Assembly (NCBI RefSeq): GCF_012926615.1
Contig: NZ_JABBNU010000005.1
Coordinates: 1-64,000 of the forward strand
DNA from: Marinigracilibium pacificum
GTDB taxonomy: Bacteria > Bacteroidota > Bacteroidia > Cytophagales > Cyclobacteriaceae
DNA length: 64,000 nucleotides
Reading direction: 5' to 3'
The position numbers were made by a program, and so were the translations under genes. This document shows, piece by piece, positions 9,441-19,000 of this stretch; within the stretch, counting starts at the first letter, position 1, and each line of letters starts with the position of its first letter. The notes below the pieces were generated by a model. The model saw only the letters and a program-made list of their open reading frames with translations. It did no database searches and was not told the DNA's origin.

Positions 9441-9882
9441 TGTTAGGATTCATGGGAATCATTGTTCAAACTACTTCTATTCAAATGTTAGCGCAGCGCA
9501 TCTGGAATCAAAAATAAAAAGGGATTTGAAATCCCTCTTATTAAAATTCGACATACCCTTCGGAATTTATCAAATAGCATTATATTACCGTGAGTCTATC
9601 GTCCTAGTTTGTAACGAGTATGTATGAGGTCGGCATTTGTAATGCCATTTATAAAATCTGCATTACAAACGCAGTTCTCAAACACTCTCGTTATGCTTCG
9701 CTAAACAAGGGCGATCGACATATTATGAGGCCATTCCTTATCTTTTTCTTATACCAATCAACTGAAAATCATACATATCTATTCTCTTTTATACCGATAC
9801 ATGATTTTTTAATTTATCTTTGCAGCCTTATTTTCGATTCATCATAAATCGATCGTTTAACTGTCAATTTAGATTATAGATC
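9441..9882. other. Intergenic stretch with a palindromic element, no gene
   Basis: There is no convincing coding frame here. A 10-bp inverted repeat (TTTGTAATGC at 9636-9645, GCATTACAAA at 9660-9669) has a 14-nt loop. A second hairpin, AGGGATTT/AAATCCCT, lies near 9517-9534. Such palindromes resemble REP-type elements mobilised by IS200-like transposases in Bacteroidota, but none is in the window. The 3' part holds the promoter of the U32 gene. Confidence 0.5.
9815..9822 (+). promoter_or_regulatory. -7 promoter element of the U32-family gene
   Basis: TATCTTTG matches the Bacteroidota -7 consensus TAnnTTTG. It lies 60 bp upstream of the start codon, which predicts a 5' leader of about 50 nt. 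No clear -33 TTTG is present at the usual distance. Confidence 0.45.
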
Positions 9883-11142
9883 ATGAGTAACGGTAAGATA
9901 GAACTAATGGCCCCTGCCGGGAATTTTGAGGCAATGATGGCGGCTATACAGGGTGGAGCTGATTCTGTTTATTTTGGTGTGGAACAGCTCAACATGCGTG
10001 CCAGGGCAACCATGAATTTCACTATCAACGACCTGGAAGAAATTGCCAGAATCTGTGGTGAGCATAATGTACGTACTTACCTAACTCTTAACACTATAAT
10101 CTATGATCATGATCTTTCTCTAATGAAAATGATCATTGACAGGGTAAAAGAATCAGGCATCACTGCGATCATCGCCTCTGATCAAGCTGTGATTTCTTAC
10201 GCTTTCAGTAAAGGTGTTGAAGTACACATTTCTACTCAAAGTAATATCACAAACATCGAAACAGTTCGGTTTTTCAGCCACTTTGCTGATGTAATGGTTT
10301 TATCACGTGAGCTTAGTCTCCTACAAGTGAAGAAGATTACTGATGCAATTGAAAAAGAACAAATCAAAGGCCCGTCAGGAAATCTGATTGAAATTGAAAT
10401 TTTTGGTCATGGAGCTCTATGTGTTGCTGTTTCGGGCAAGTGCTATATGAGCCTTCATACTCATAATGCCTCAGCAAACCGAGGTGCGTGCATCCAAAAC
10501 TGTCGCAGACAATATAAAGTTGTTGATATTGAAGAAGGCTACGAGCTGGAAATTGATAATGAATTCATCATGTCTCCTAAAGATTTATGTACCATTGATT
10601 TTCTTGATCAGGTAATTGATTCCGGGATCAAAGTATTAAAAATTGAAGGTCGTGGAAAAGGGGCTGATTATGTAAAAACTGTCACTCAGTGCTATAGAGA
10701 AGCAATCGATAGCTGTCAGGACAAAACTTATTCTAAAGAAAAAGTTGAAGGATGGATGCAGCGACTTTCCGAAGTATATAACCGTGGTTTCTGGAGTGGA
10801 TATTACCTTGGACAAAAGCTAGGTGAATGGACTTCACAACCGGGATCTGTGGCTACTAAGAAAAAAGTATACCTGGGCAGAGGAAATCACTACTATAATA
10901 AAATCGGGGTTGCGGAATTCACCCTGGAAACAATGAAGGTTAAGGTTGGTGATAAAATACTAATTACCGGACCTACAACTGGTGTTGTTGAAACTGTAAT
11001 TGAGGAAATGCACGTGAATGATGAAGGCAAGAAAGACATCGCTGTAAAAGGAGATAATTTTGCCATCAAACTGGATACTCAAATCAGACCTTCGGATAAA
11101 CTTTATAAAATCGTCGATAGCGAAGAGACCGCTAATGCCTGA
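9883..11142 (+). CDS. trhP: Peptidase U32-family RNA hydroxylation protein (TrhP/RlhA type)
   Basis: This 419-residue cytoplasmic protein belongs to the U32 family. It opens with the typical ELMAPAGNFEAMMAAIQGGADSVY. The family signature is present, with four conserved cysteines at about 180, 187, 203 and 207 (GALCVAVSGKC, then GACIQNC). The C-terminal part is a small beta domain. Despite the name, characterised bacterial members (TrhP/YegQ and RlhA) are RNA-modifying enzymes. They make 5-hydroxyuridine in tRNA or 5-hydroxycytidine in 23S rRNA, depending on prephenate and iron-sulfur cluster supply. TrhP is the closer match by length and motifs, but RlhA cannot be excluded. A single-cluster ferredoxin gene follows 61 bp downstream and could deliver electrons (inference). 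Confidence 0.8.
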   Translation: MSNGKIELMAPAGNFEAMMAAIQGGADSVYFGVEQLNMRARATMNFTINDLEEIARICGEHNVRTYLTLNTIIYDHDLSLMKMIIDRVKESGITAIIASDQAVISYAFSKGVEVHISTQSNITNIETVRFFSHFADVMVLSRELSLLQVKKITDAIEKEQIKGPSGNLIEIEIFGHGALCVAVSGKCYMSLHTHNASANRGACIQNCRRQYKVVDIEEGYELEIDNEFIMSPKDLCTIDFLDQVIDSGIKVLKIEGRGKGADYVKTVTQCYREAIDSCQDKTYSKEKVEGWMQRLSEVYNRGFWSGYYLGQKLGEWTSQPGSVATKKKVYLGRGNHYYNKIGVAEFTLETMKVKVGDKILITGPTTGVVETVIEEMHVNDEGKKDIAVKGDNFAIKLDTQIRPSDKLYKIVDSEETANA

Positions 11143-11203
11143 TTTAGACTAAAAAGAATTTGAACATCAGGGTAGTTTCTACTGCCCTACTTTTAAGTTA
11201 ACT

Positions 11204-11431
11204 ATGGTAATAATCATTCATCAAAGGGATAAATGCATTGGATGTAACTACTGTGTCGAATTAGCTCCTGAAAGATGGAGAATGTCTAAAAAAGACGGTA
11301 AAAGTGTTCTTCTTGGAGGTGTCAATAAAAAAGGATTCTGGAATGTAAAGGTTAACGAAGACGAGCTTAATTCAAATAAACGTGCGGCGGATGCTTGTCC
11401 GGTAAATATCATCCAGGTCAGAGAACATTAA
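11204..11431 (+). CDS. Small [4Fe-4S] ferredoxin
   Basis: This 75-residue soluble protein carries a single cluster motif, with C11-x2-C14-x2-C17 near the N-terminus and C65-Pro near the C-terminus. This is the layout of one-cluster bacterial ferredoxins. A degenerate second half replaces the other cluster, and charged loops fill the middle. It acts as a one-electron carrier. It follows the U32-family gene in the same direction 61 bp downstream, with no terminator between, so the two may be co-transcribed. Serving the U32 protein is attractive but unproven, since free ferredoxins often serve several enzymes. Confidence 0.85.
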   Translation: MVIIIHQRDKCIGCNYCVELAPERWRMSKKDGKSVLLGGVNKKGFWNVKVNEDELNSNKRAADACPVNIIQVREH

Positions 11432-11523
11432 GTAATAAAAGGATTGCTATTGCCGCAGGAATAACTGATAGTAATTCTAAGAGCTAAATTACCACTTTGA
11501 ATTCCTGTATTAGTTAATAAAAA

Positions 11524-11550
11524 AGGTCCGAGTATAAATTACCCGAACCT
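11524..11550 (-). terminator. Putative terminator of the OM protein / nSTAND transcript
   Basis: On the minus strand AGGTTCGGG and CTCGGACCT pair over nine positions when two G-U pairs are allowed, with a 9-nt loop. A run of six T follows. On the plus strand the same hairpin has mismatches. It lies about 100 bp past the stop of the OM protein gene. Confidence 0.5.
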
Positions 11551-11649
11551 CACTTAAACAGTTTTTTAGACACTACCTTTTCACCCATTCTTGTATAGTC
11601 CGGACTACCATGATTATTTCATAATAGCCAGACCTCACCTACCTAAAGG

Positions 11650-12750
11650 TTAGTATACAATATCTTTTTTACGCTTCTTCAGTTTAGGCCTGTAAACAGG
11701 AACTGTATAACCTATGGATAGCATAAAGTTGTTTAACTTCAAATCATCATCCAGGTGAGTATAATCATACTTTAATTCAGCATTGTTATAACGATTTTCA
11801 GTATTGACGATATTCCACATTCCATAAGAATATCTAAAATCAACAAACAGATACCCTTTTCCCAGCACATCTTTCATTCTTACTCCTGCCCCACCGATCA
11901 ACGACCAGTTCATACTTACTCTTTGGTCAGATAAATCAACTGAAGGACCTCTAACCCCTCTATTTCCATCTTCTGTGTTCAGGCTATCAAATCGCTCAAC
12001 ATTTGCTTCAGCACTCATCAAATATGAAAATTCAGCTCCTAAACGAATATATGGTTTGTATTTCTCACCATTGAATTCATATTTGAATGTTACCGGTAGA
12101 GAGATTCTATTTTGGTTTTCTATAAAATTCTCAGTAACGAATCCCAACTTACTTTCCTGATACTCATATGACAACCTATTAAACTGAGGCCCTGTTTGAA
12201 CACTTATTTTCTTCGAAAGATAAAATTCAAATACCAACCCAACCTGATATCCTGCTCTCATTCTATAAGTAGCATCAGTAAGTTCCGGATTATCCAGACT
12301 ATAGTTCATGAGTACATTAGGTCGGGTAAAATTCACCCCTAACATTCCACCAAACAAATAAACCGGGTTTGTTCTGAACATTTTGTAAAGGTTTATAAAT
12401 TCTGGTGGATCTACTACCGGATTAATCTCATATTCAGGATCAATTTTCAACATTTTAAGCATTGACTCCTGCGCCTTTTCCTTTTCATCAAAGTAAAGGT
12501 TAGCTAAGGTAAGTAATCGATATGCTTCTACTTTCTCCTGTTCGTTAAATCCGCCTCTAAGACATTCATCAAGCAATCCCGGAATTTCTTCAATTCTACC
12601 CTGCTCATAAGTCTTTCTGGCAGTTTGCAATGTCTTTGCGCAGCCATTAGCTTCTTCTTTCACCTGAGCAGTCATGAGAAATGGTATCACGGCTAGCATC
12701 AAGATTAATATCCGATCGGTGCTGATGAACTTAAAAAATTGTCCTGTCAT
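11650..12750 (-). CDS. Outer-membrane beta-barrel protein with an N-terminal helical repeat domain
   Basis: The 366-residue protein has an N-terminal hydrophobic export signal ending near LMTAQ. A TPR-like helical domain of about 90 residues follows (KTYEQGRIEEIPGLLDECL). The remaining 220 or so residues alternate polar and aromatic residues in the pattern of a PorT-family outer-membrane barrel (YLFGGMLGVNF, LIGGAGVRMKD, NFMLSIGYTVPVY). The helical part would lie in the periplasm. It starts 16 bp after the stop of the nSTAND-WD40 gene and is certainly in the same transcript. The pairing of an inner-membrane STAND protein with an OM barrel suggests a trans-envelope sensor or anchor (inference). 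No enzyme motif is visible. Confidence 0.75.
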   Translation of the reverse strand: MTGQFFKFISTDRILILMLAVIPFLMTAQVKEEANGCAKTLQTARKTYEQGRIEEIPGLLDECLRGGFNEQEKVEAYRLLTLANLYFDEKEKAQESMLKMLKIDPEYEINPVVDPPEFINLYKMFRTNPVYLFGGMLGVNFTRPNVLMNYSLDNPELTDATYRMRAGYQVGLVFEFYLSKKISVQTGPQFNRLSYEYQESKLGFVTENFIENQNRISLPVTFKYEFNGEKYKPYIRLGAEFSYLMSAEANVERFDSLNTEDGNRGVRGPSVDLSDQRVSMNWSLIGGAGVRMKDVLGKGYLFVDFRYSYGMWNIVNTENRYNNAELKYDYTHLDDDLKLNNFMLSIGYTVPVYRPKLKKRKKDIVY

Positions 12751-12766
12751 CTGTATTGGTTGTTAT

Positions 12767-15700
12767 TTATTTACAAGTTGTTTCATAAGGAATGTCTTCT
12801 CCGACATAAGATTCCCATTCCTGTGGTGACATATCACGTTTTAATTTTTCACAAAGCTTCTTAGCCATTAGCTTGGTTTGTGTTGGCCAAAGCCTGATCA
12901 GGTGATCGCGACATCCTGCAAGCAAGAAGTTGTTATCAGGAGTAAACTGAATCGACCAAACCCAATCTTCATGATCTCGCAATACAATCGGCGGATCAAA
13001 AAGATTATCCATATTCCAAAGCCTCACAGTCTTATCGAAGCTACCAGTGGCCAATCGTTTATCATCATGACTGAATGTGATATTATTAACCCTTGCCTGG
13101 TGTCCTGAAAGTTCAGCTATAATAGTTCCTTTATTATTGTCAATAATGGTAACTCCTCCCTTTTCACCACCTAGTACGAGGTATCTGCCACTATGGCTAA
13201 ATGCACTGGTAATAATTGGAATACCTCTTCTATCACGATGAATTACTCTCGACTTGTTTCCATCATTCCTGTCTACTTCAACTACCTCACCATTGTTTTT
13301 AGCAACGATTAGCTTGCTTCCATCAGGACTAAGCGTGATATCATTGATTTTATAGTCACTACTTAAAAGGTCTGTAACATTTTCATTATCCCAGTAGATT
13401 ACTCGTTTATCAGAACCTGAAGCTAGTAATCCACGTTTATCAGGTGTAAAAGTCATGTACCAGATCTCTCTGATATTAGTTTTAACCTTTACAGGGTTTG
13501 CTGACACATCATTTAAATCATAAATCTCGATGTAGTTAAAGTCTCCCGCTACAGCCAGATACCTTTCATCTTTACTTAATGCCAGGGTTCTGTTAATTCT
13601 ACCCGGATGATGCGCTATAATATCATGACCCGATTGTGGATTATCAGAATTCCATCTGATTACCCGACCATCAGAACCGGCAGAATAAACATATTTTGCA
13701 TTTTTAGTAGTTACAATCGACCTTACATTCTGAGTATGAGCAAGCAAGCTATTGTAGCTAGGCTCTTCCATCGCTTTCAATGCATAGTACATACCATCAT
13801 AAATATCCGGATCATGCATTTTTCCGCCATACTCATTATAAAAGTTAAAGGCTTGTCTCGCTACCAGTGATTTTTTAGCACTATCGGTTAACTGTACAGA
13901 TTTAATTGCCATTGATTTCGCAATGGATAGCATTCGTAACCTGTAAGCCTTTTGCTCTTCAGTCATTGCCACTTTTCTGGCACTATCAGCAACCAAAGTT
14001 TGCTCTATAGCACGTCTACGTTCTCTATCGGCAATGATCATTTGAGCTTGAGCAATACGTTCGTTCTTAAGAGCTTTCTCAGTCTCCTGCTCTGCAATCT
14101 GTCGTTGCTCTTCAGCACGTTGAGATTCTTCCAGAGCTTTTTTCTCATTTACTTTGGCTATCTCTGCTTGCTGTTCTGCAACTTCTTTTTGCTTTGCTGC
14201 CTCAGCACGCTGTACATCTGCTTCTCTACGTTGATGCTCTGCATATAATAAGAATAATAAAGCTACGACAATACCCAATCCAAGAACTAATGCAACAATT
14301 CTGGCCAGGATAAGTCGGCGCTTTTGCATTTTCTCTCTGATACGCTGCTCGCGTTCAAATTCTTTCTGGCTATATTCCAGAAACAACATGGTTCGCTCAT
14401 AAGCTTTATGATATCGCAGACCCCATGCTTGTGAAGGCGTCTGTTCGTTTTGCCAGTTTAGTGCAATTTGAAGATCCGGTGGCCTCCAAAGACCTGCCTT
14501 ACCTTCCTGGTGCATTTCTGCAGCTTCAGCCAATCGCAAGTATAATTTTACAGATTCAGCTTCTTCTTCCACCCAAAGGTTAAGCTCAACCCAAATTCTC
14601 ATGATACTTTCATGACTGATATCAATAACGCTATCATCAGTAAGCTCTGTTTCATATGCCGGCATTAGTAAAGTTCTTCCCGGCTTACGAAAGGCATCGA
14701 TTACCTTAATTACTTTAGATTCCTGAGCATCAACAATGGCTACAACTTCCTGAAGTTTAGCTGGGCGCCTTACCCCTCGACCGTCGTCTCCCTTTTCAGT
14801 TATAGCTTTAAAAATTTTCTCACAAATCTTCTTTTCATCATCAGTTAGCTCCAGATATGCTTCACGAGCATGCTCAGAAAGTGCATTCTCCATGCCTCCT
14901 ATTGCCTCATAATGAGCAAAAGTGATCGGTTCATTACCGATTTTATTTCTTTCCCAGTAATTCCAGGTCCTCATTAATGCGTGCTGCATAATAGGAAGCT
15001 GATCGGCACTGGTACCTATATTATCAAGAATATCTTCTACTAAATCAGGATCAATTTCTGCTCCGAATAAGTGAATAGGACCTACAATAGCAGTTTTCTT
15101 TTCTTCTCTGGTCATTTGAGGAATAAGAAACTGGCTATCATTAATCAATTTTGTTAATCCTGGAAATTGGGCACAGTCACCAACAAAATCTGCCCGAATG
15201 TTGATCAGCACATAAAAAGGGACTTCCTGATTTTTATGCGCGTGTAAAATAAGGTCTATATAATGCTGAGCGTCGTCTTTATCGTACTCTTCTACTGATT
15301 GGAATCTGAATATCTCTTCAAACTGATCAATGAGTAAGGCAAAATTACTTTTTTCGAAGTAATACAAGTCCTTTAGAATCTTGGTCAGTCCATCAACCCC
15401 TTCATTTAGAACCTCTAAAATTGCTTCATATTCCAGTGCATCGAACTTCTCTTCAAGTTTCTTAGCTAAAATTCTGATGGGAGAATCGCCCGGAGTTACC
15501 GTGATGGTCTTCCAGGTATCAGCATCGTTAGTTTTCAAAGTTGACTGTACCGCAGGAAGAACACCGCAATACATGAATGAAGATTTACCTACTCCTGAAG
15601 CACCAACCACGGTCACCGATTTGTTATCGGTTAACTTGGTGATTACTTCTGAAACCTGCTTTTCTCTACCAAAATAGAGTTTTCTTTCTTCAACAGTAAA

Positions 15701-15775
15701 AGGTCTTAATCCCGGAAATGGATTTTTAAATTCATTTGTGCCGGTAATATCAAGATGCACTATAGCTTCTGACAT
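12767..15775 (-). CDS. Membrane-anchored nSTAND NTPase with WD40 propeller
   Basis: The 1002-residue protein begins NPFPGLRPFTVEE and YFGREKQ, the hallmark entry to nSTAND1 NTPases. Walker A (VGASGVGKSS, about residue 56) and Walker B (ALLIDQFEEIF, about 145) are intact. A winged-helix-like region follows, then one membrane span (about 489-511, VALVLGLGIVVALLFLL). Next is a coiled coil of about 95 residues rich in Ala, Glu and Gln, then a WD40 propeller (about 676-985, for example GHQARVNNITFSHDD and TVRLWNMD). STAND proteins are ligand-triggered oligomerising switches. The topology puts the NTPase in the cytoplasm and the propeller in the periplasm. It is encoded between the OM barrel protein and the CIS-linked genes on the same strand. 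The 283-bp gap upstream (15776-16058) holds no gene, only a weak CCGACA/TGTCGG inverted repeat. The trigger is unknown. Confidence 0.85.
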   Translation of the reverse strand: MSEAIVHLDITGTNEFKNPFPGLRPFTVEERKLYFGREKQVSEVITKLTDNKSVTVVGASGVGKSSFMYCGVLPAVQSTLKTNDADTWKTITVTPGDSPIRILAKKLEEKFDALEYEAILEVLNEGVDGLTKILKDLYYFEKSNFALLIDQFEEIFRFQSVEEYDKDDAQHYIDLILHAHKNQEVPFYVLINIRADFVGDCAQFPGLTKLINDSQFLIPQMTREEKKTAIVGPIHLFGAEIDPDLVEDILDNIGTSADQLPIMQHALMRTWNYWERNKIGNEPITFAHYEAIGGMENALSEHAREAYLELTDDEKKICEKIFKAITEKGDDGRGVRRPAKLQEVVAIVDAQESKVIKVIDAFRKPGRTLLMPAYETELTDDSVIDISHESIMRIWVELNLWVEEEAESVKLYLRLAEAAEMHQEGKAGLWRPPDLQIALNWQNEQTPSQAWGLRYHKAYERTMLFLEYSQKEFEREQRIREKMQKRRLILARIVALVLGLGIVVALLFLLYAEHQRREADVQRAEAAKQKEVAEQQAEIAKVNEKKALEESQRAEEQRQIAEQETEKALKNERIAQAQMIIADRERRRAIEQTLVADSARKVAMTEEQKAYRLRMLSIAKSMAIKSVQLTDSAKKSLVARQAFNFYNEYGGKMHDPDIYDGMYYALKAMEEPSYNSLLAHTQNVRSIVTTKNAKYVYSAGSDGRVIRWNSDNPQSGHDIIAHHPGRINRTLALSKDERYLAVAGDFNYIEIYDLNDVSANPVKVKTNIREIWYMTFTPDKRGLLASGSDKRVIYWDNENVTDLLSSDYKINDITLSPDGSKLIVAKNNGEVVEVDRNDGNKSRVIHRDRRGIPIITSAFSHSGRYLVLGGEKGGVTIIDNNKGTIIAELSGHQARVNNITFSHDDKRLATGSFDKTVRLWNMDNLFDPPIVLRDHEDWVWSIQFTPDNNFLLAGCRDHLIRLWPTQTKLMAKKLCEKLKRDMSPQEWESYVGEDIPYETTCK

Positions 15776-16058
15776 ATTTACATTTGTTTTTCCGCACTTA
15801 ATTAAAAGGCGAAAGATTAAAAATTGTAAAAACTGAACTCTCTAATAAAAATCAGAAAATCCATACATTAAAAACTAAATCAGACCGTGCCGACAGGGTT
15901 ACCGGAAGGTATTTTGGTTATTTGTCGGTGATAAATCCTTATATTTAATATTTCGGTTGATTTCTATTAATGCAATAATATTAAAATTGTAATATATAAA
16001 TCAATTTTTTTGAGACCAAAGATTTTATAAAAGTCATAAAATTATCTCAGTTCAAAAA

Positions 16059-19000
16059 TTAACTCACCTGAATTTCTTCTTTAGTATCATTCATTTTACT
16101 TAATGAAATTTCACTTAGTGCCTCCGGAATTTCATCATAAAATGACATCATCTCATGAAATGCCGCCTGATCAATTCTGAAAATAACTGTATCTTCAAAG
16201 GATACTAATTCAATTTTCTGATCTTTGGCATTGATATGATCAAGGCAATTAACGATATCACCATCTCTAAATTCAATTTGATTATCGCCAATTTTCAGCA
16301 TTACTCTGCCCTTTGTGACTAACAGATAATCCACAAAATTAATTGACTCCTTCGTTTCAATTCTAGTTCCTTCAGGATATTTCTCGATCCTTACCATCTT
16401 GGCAATTTCAGCCAGTACCAGACCACTAATATTTTTAAATACCGGTATGGTATTCATGTATTCAATTATCTCAATTCGAGTTGTCAAGCCATCATCCCCA
16501 GATTTTTCTTCCTGAAAGGCGCGGATGGTATCTGCAACATGCTTATATCTTTTTAGGTTCCCATAGCGCTCATAAAACTCATCAAGCGCACCTTCATAAT
16601 GAGTAGCCAAAGCATTTGCTGCTGTTTCTCTCAATAATGGATCGGGATTCACCAGATTAGCAGCAAAAATATCCGGGTCAACTGATTTATCATTTGACAA
16701 CTCACGTAAGCCACAAGCTTTGGTCCAACGGTTTATCCATTTATAATCTCGTTGAACAATATTTAACAAGGCATCCGATTTAGACATTGGCTCTGTCGGA
16801 TAGATATGCTTCAATTGCTCTACCTTTTCTTCATAACTCGCCACGCCTAACACTGGCAAAAGTGCCGGCTTTAATTCTTCATTAAGGAATACCTGAAGCA
16901 AATCAGTAGCATACTCTTTTTCCTCGTTATTATCACTATGAATGTTCCTTTTCACCAATTCAACCGACTTAGGGTCGTAAATCAGTGCCAATAAACGAAA
17001 TATCGTCTCCAGGTTATAAGCGATTTCGTTTTCCATAGCGCTAATCAACAGGTCACTGCTATCTCCCTTTCTCAAATCATTAACAACCGACATATTCCAG
17101 ACCATTGCACCGCAAACTTCTTGCAACTCGGAACGAATCTGAAGAGAGTTATTTTCATCAACATTATATCCGCAATGACTCAATGCCTCAAGAGATGCTG
17201 CGATAATATTCTGGTTAGGATAGTTAAGTTTTTTAAGCAGAAGCTTCACTGCTTCACGACTACCAACACGACCATAAATCTGAACAATTCGCAATTGAGT
17301 TTTCTGATCCTGACCAGTTAGATAGAAGGCTGTTTCTAGCATTTGGAAAACCGGTTCTCCGGTTGCAGCAAGTGCAGCTGCAGCAGCATTTCCATAGGCC
17401 GTTTCACCTAGTTTTTCTATCAGGTTATTATTCAAATCTTTATCCTCAGAAAATGCTGAAGAAGCCACAGCATGATATCTGACTGCATCGTGCGGATCTC
17501 TGAAAAGCTTATTCAACAAGTTGCCTTTCATTGCTTCCTCTGCATATGCTGTCAGCATTGCTCCATAAACCCTTTCATTAACGAGCTTAGATAGAGTCAG
17601 CTGTTCGATATATTTCAATTTCTCCAATCTGAATTCCGCACCTCGTAGCTTGCTATATACCGACCTGGTCAATGCGGCCGTTTTCATAACCGGGAAGTAT
17701 TTACTTTCCATTATATTATCAAGCAGAGGAATGGCTTCAAGGAGACACATTTCATCACATTGCTTTAGCACAACTTCTCTGATTCGATCATCATCAAGAT
17801 TTAGAAGATCAATCAGGACATTTCTATATTCGATCGGCTCTAAAACTCTGATCAGGTTTAATTGTCTCGGAAGATCTTCAACAGATTTATCAAGCAGCCC
17901 GGCCGAAAGGCGCTCAAGCAAACTTTCAGATAATGCTTTATCGTGCTTAATTAATTGTTGTTCAAAATCCAGACTACTTCGTAAAACTCGCTTATATCTT
18001 GAATGAAGAATAAATCCGGAAATAATCCAAATTACCACCAAGGCTATCACTCCGATTAAGACTACTTTAAGATTTAAAAGTGAATGATGATTAAGTATCA
18101 TCAATCCGGATGATGCCAATATTGCAAAAAAAGACGATATGATAAATTCAGACTTAAACCTCGAGTCAAATCTTAATTCAGATCTGACCGGAAGGAAATA
18201 GTTCATAAAAACTGTATGCTCAAATCCCTTTTTGATTGCTTCAGAGCTAGCCTTAAGGGCTGTCATCAATACAAAGAACATAAAAAATGTTTTTGACTCA
18301 TTGGTAACACCAAACATTTCTGCTGCCCCATAGGTAAGACCACCTACCAATAATACTACCACGGGTAATACAAGGAGTCCGGTTCTCAATCCGTAAGCCC
18401 TGATGGTTAATCTTACAGCCAGAAAATCAATCAGCCAGCTTGCTACCAGAATCGAAGCAGTCAGCACACTAAGGAATGCCACCAACTCTGACGAAGACTC
18501 AAATCGAGTATTTAAAACATCAATAAATGAATACTCTATAAGCAGAAAAACCATAGTTGAAAGACCGATAAATAAACTCAGTCTTACGAAATATTGGTTT
18601 TTAACAAGATTTTTAAATGAATTATGAGCGTTTACATATTGAGCACTATAATGAAGCTCATTGAGATTTATATTATCAACAGCAATTACAAACAGACTAA
18701 TTAAAGCCAGAAACAGAGCTACACCTGAAAATATCACTTGTAAATTCCAGCCTAGATCAATAAAATCAATCACCCATGGAACAGAAAATAAATATGCTGA
18801 TACCGGAATAATTACACCTGAATATAAAACAGGTCTGTATTTTTTAAGGTCAGTGATATTGAAAAGCAATTCTGTAAACCCAAAATATGATGCTGCATAT
18901 AACCCTGTAAGTGGCAAGGTTGCTGACATCATAATCATTCCTATTTCTGATTGTGAATAATCAAAAACATTTAGAAGTAACAGAAGATAAAAAATCAAAT

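Noticed and set aside
8957-9847. Short open frames in the repeat array and the following gap (62-80 codons)
   Set aside because: They lie within non-coding repeat modules or low-complexity sequence, are not kept between repeat units and have no recognisable protein features.
15776-16058. A hidden gene or terminator in the gap before the nSTAND gene
   Set aside because: I see no frame with start and family features. The CCGACA/TGTCGG inverted repeat has only 6 bp with a loop of nearly 30 nt.
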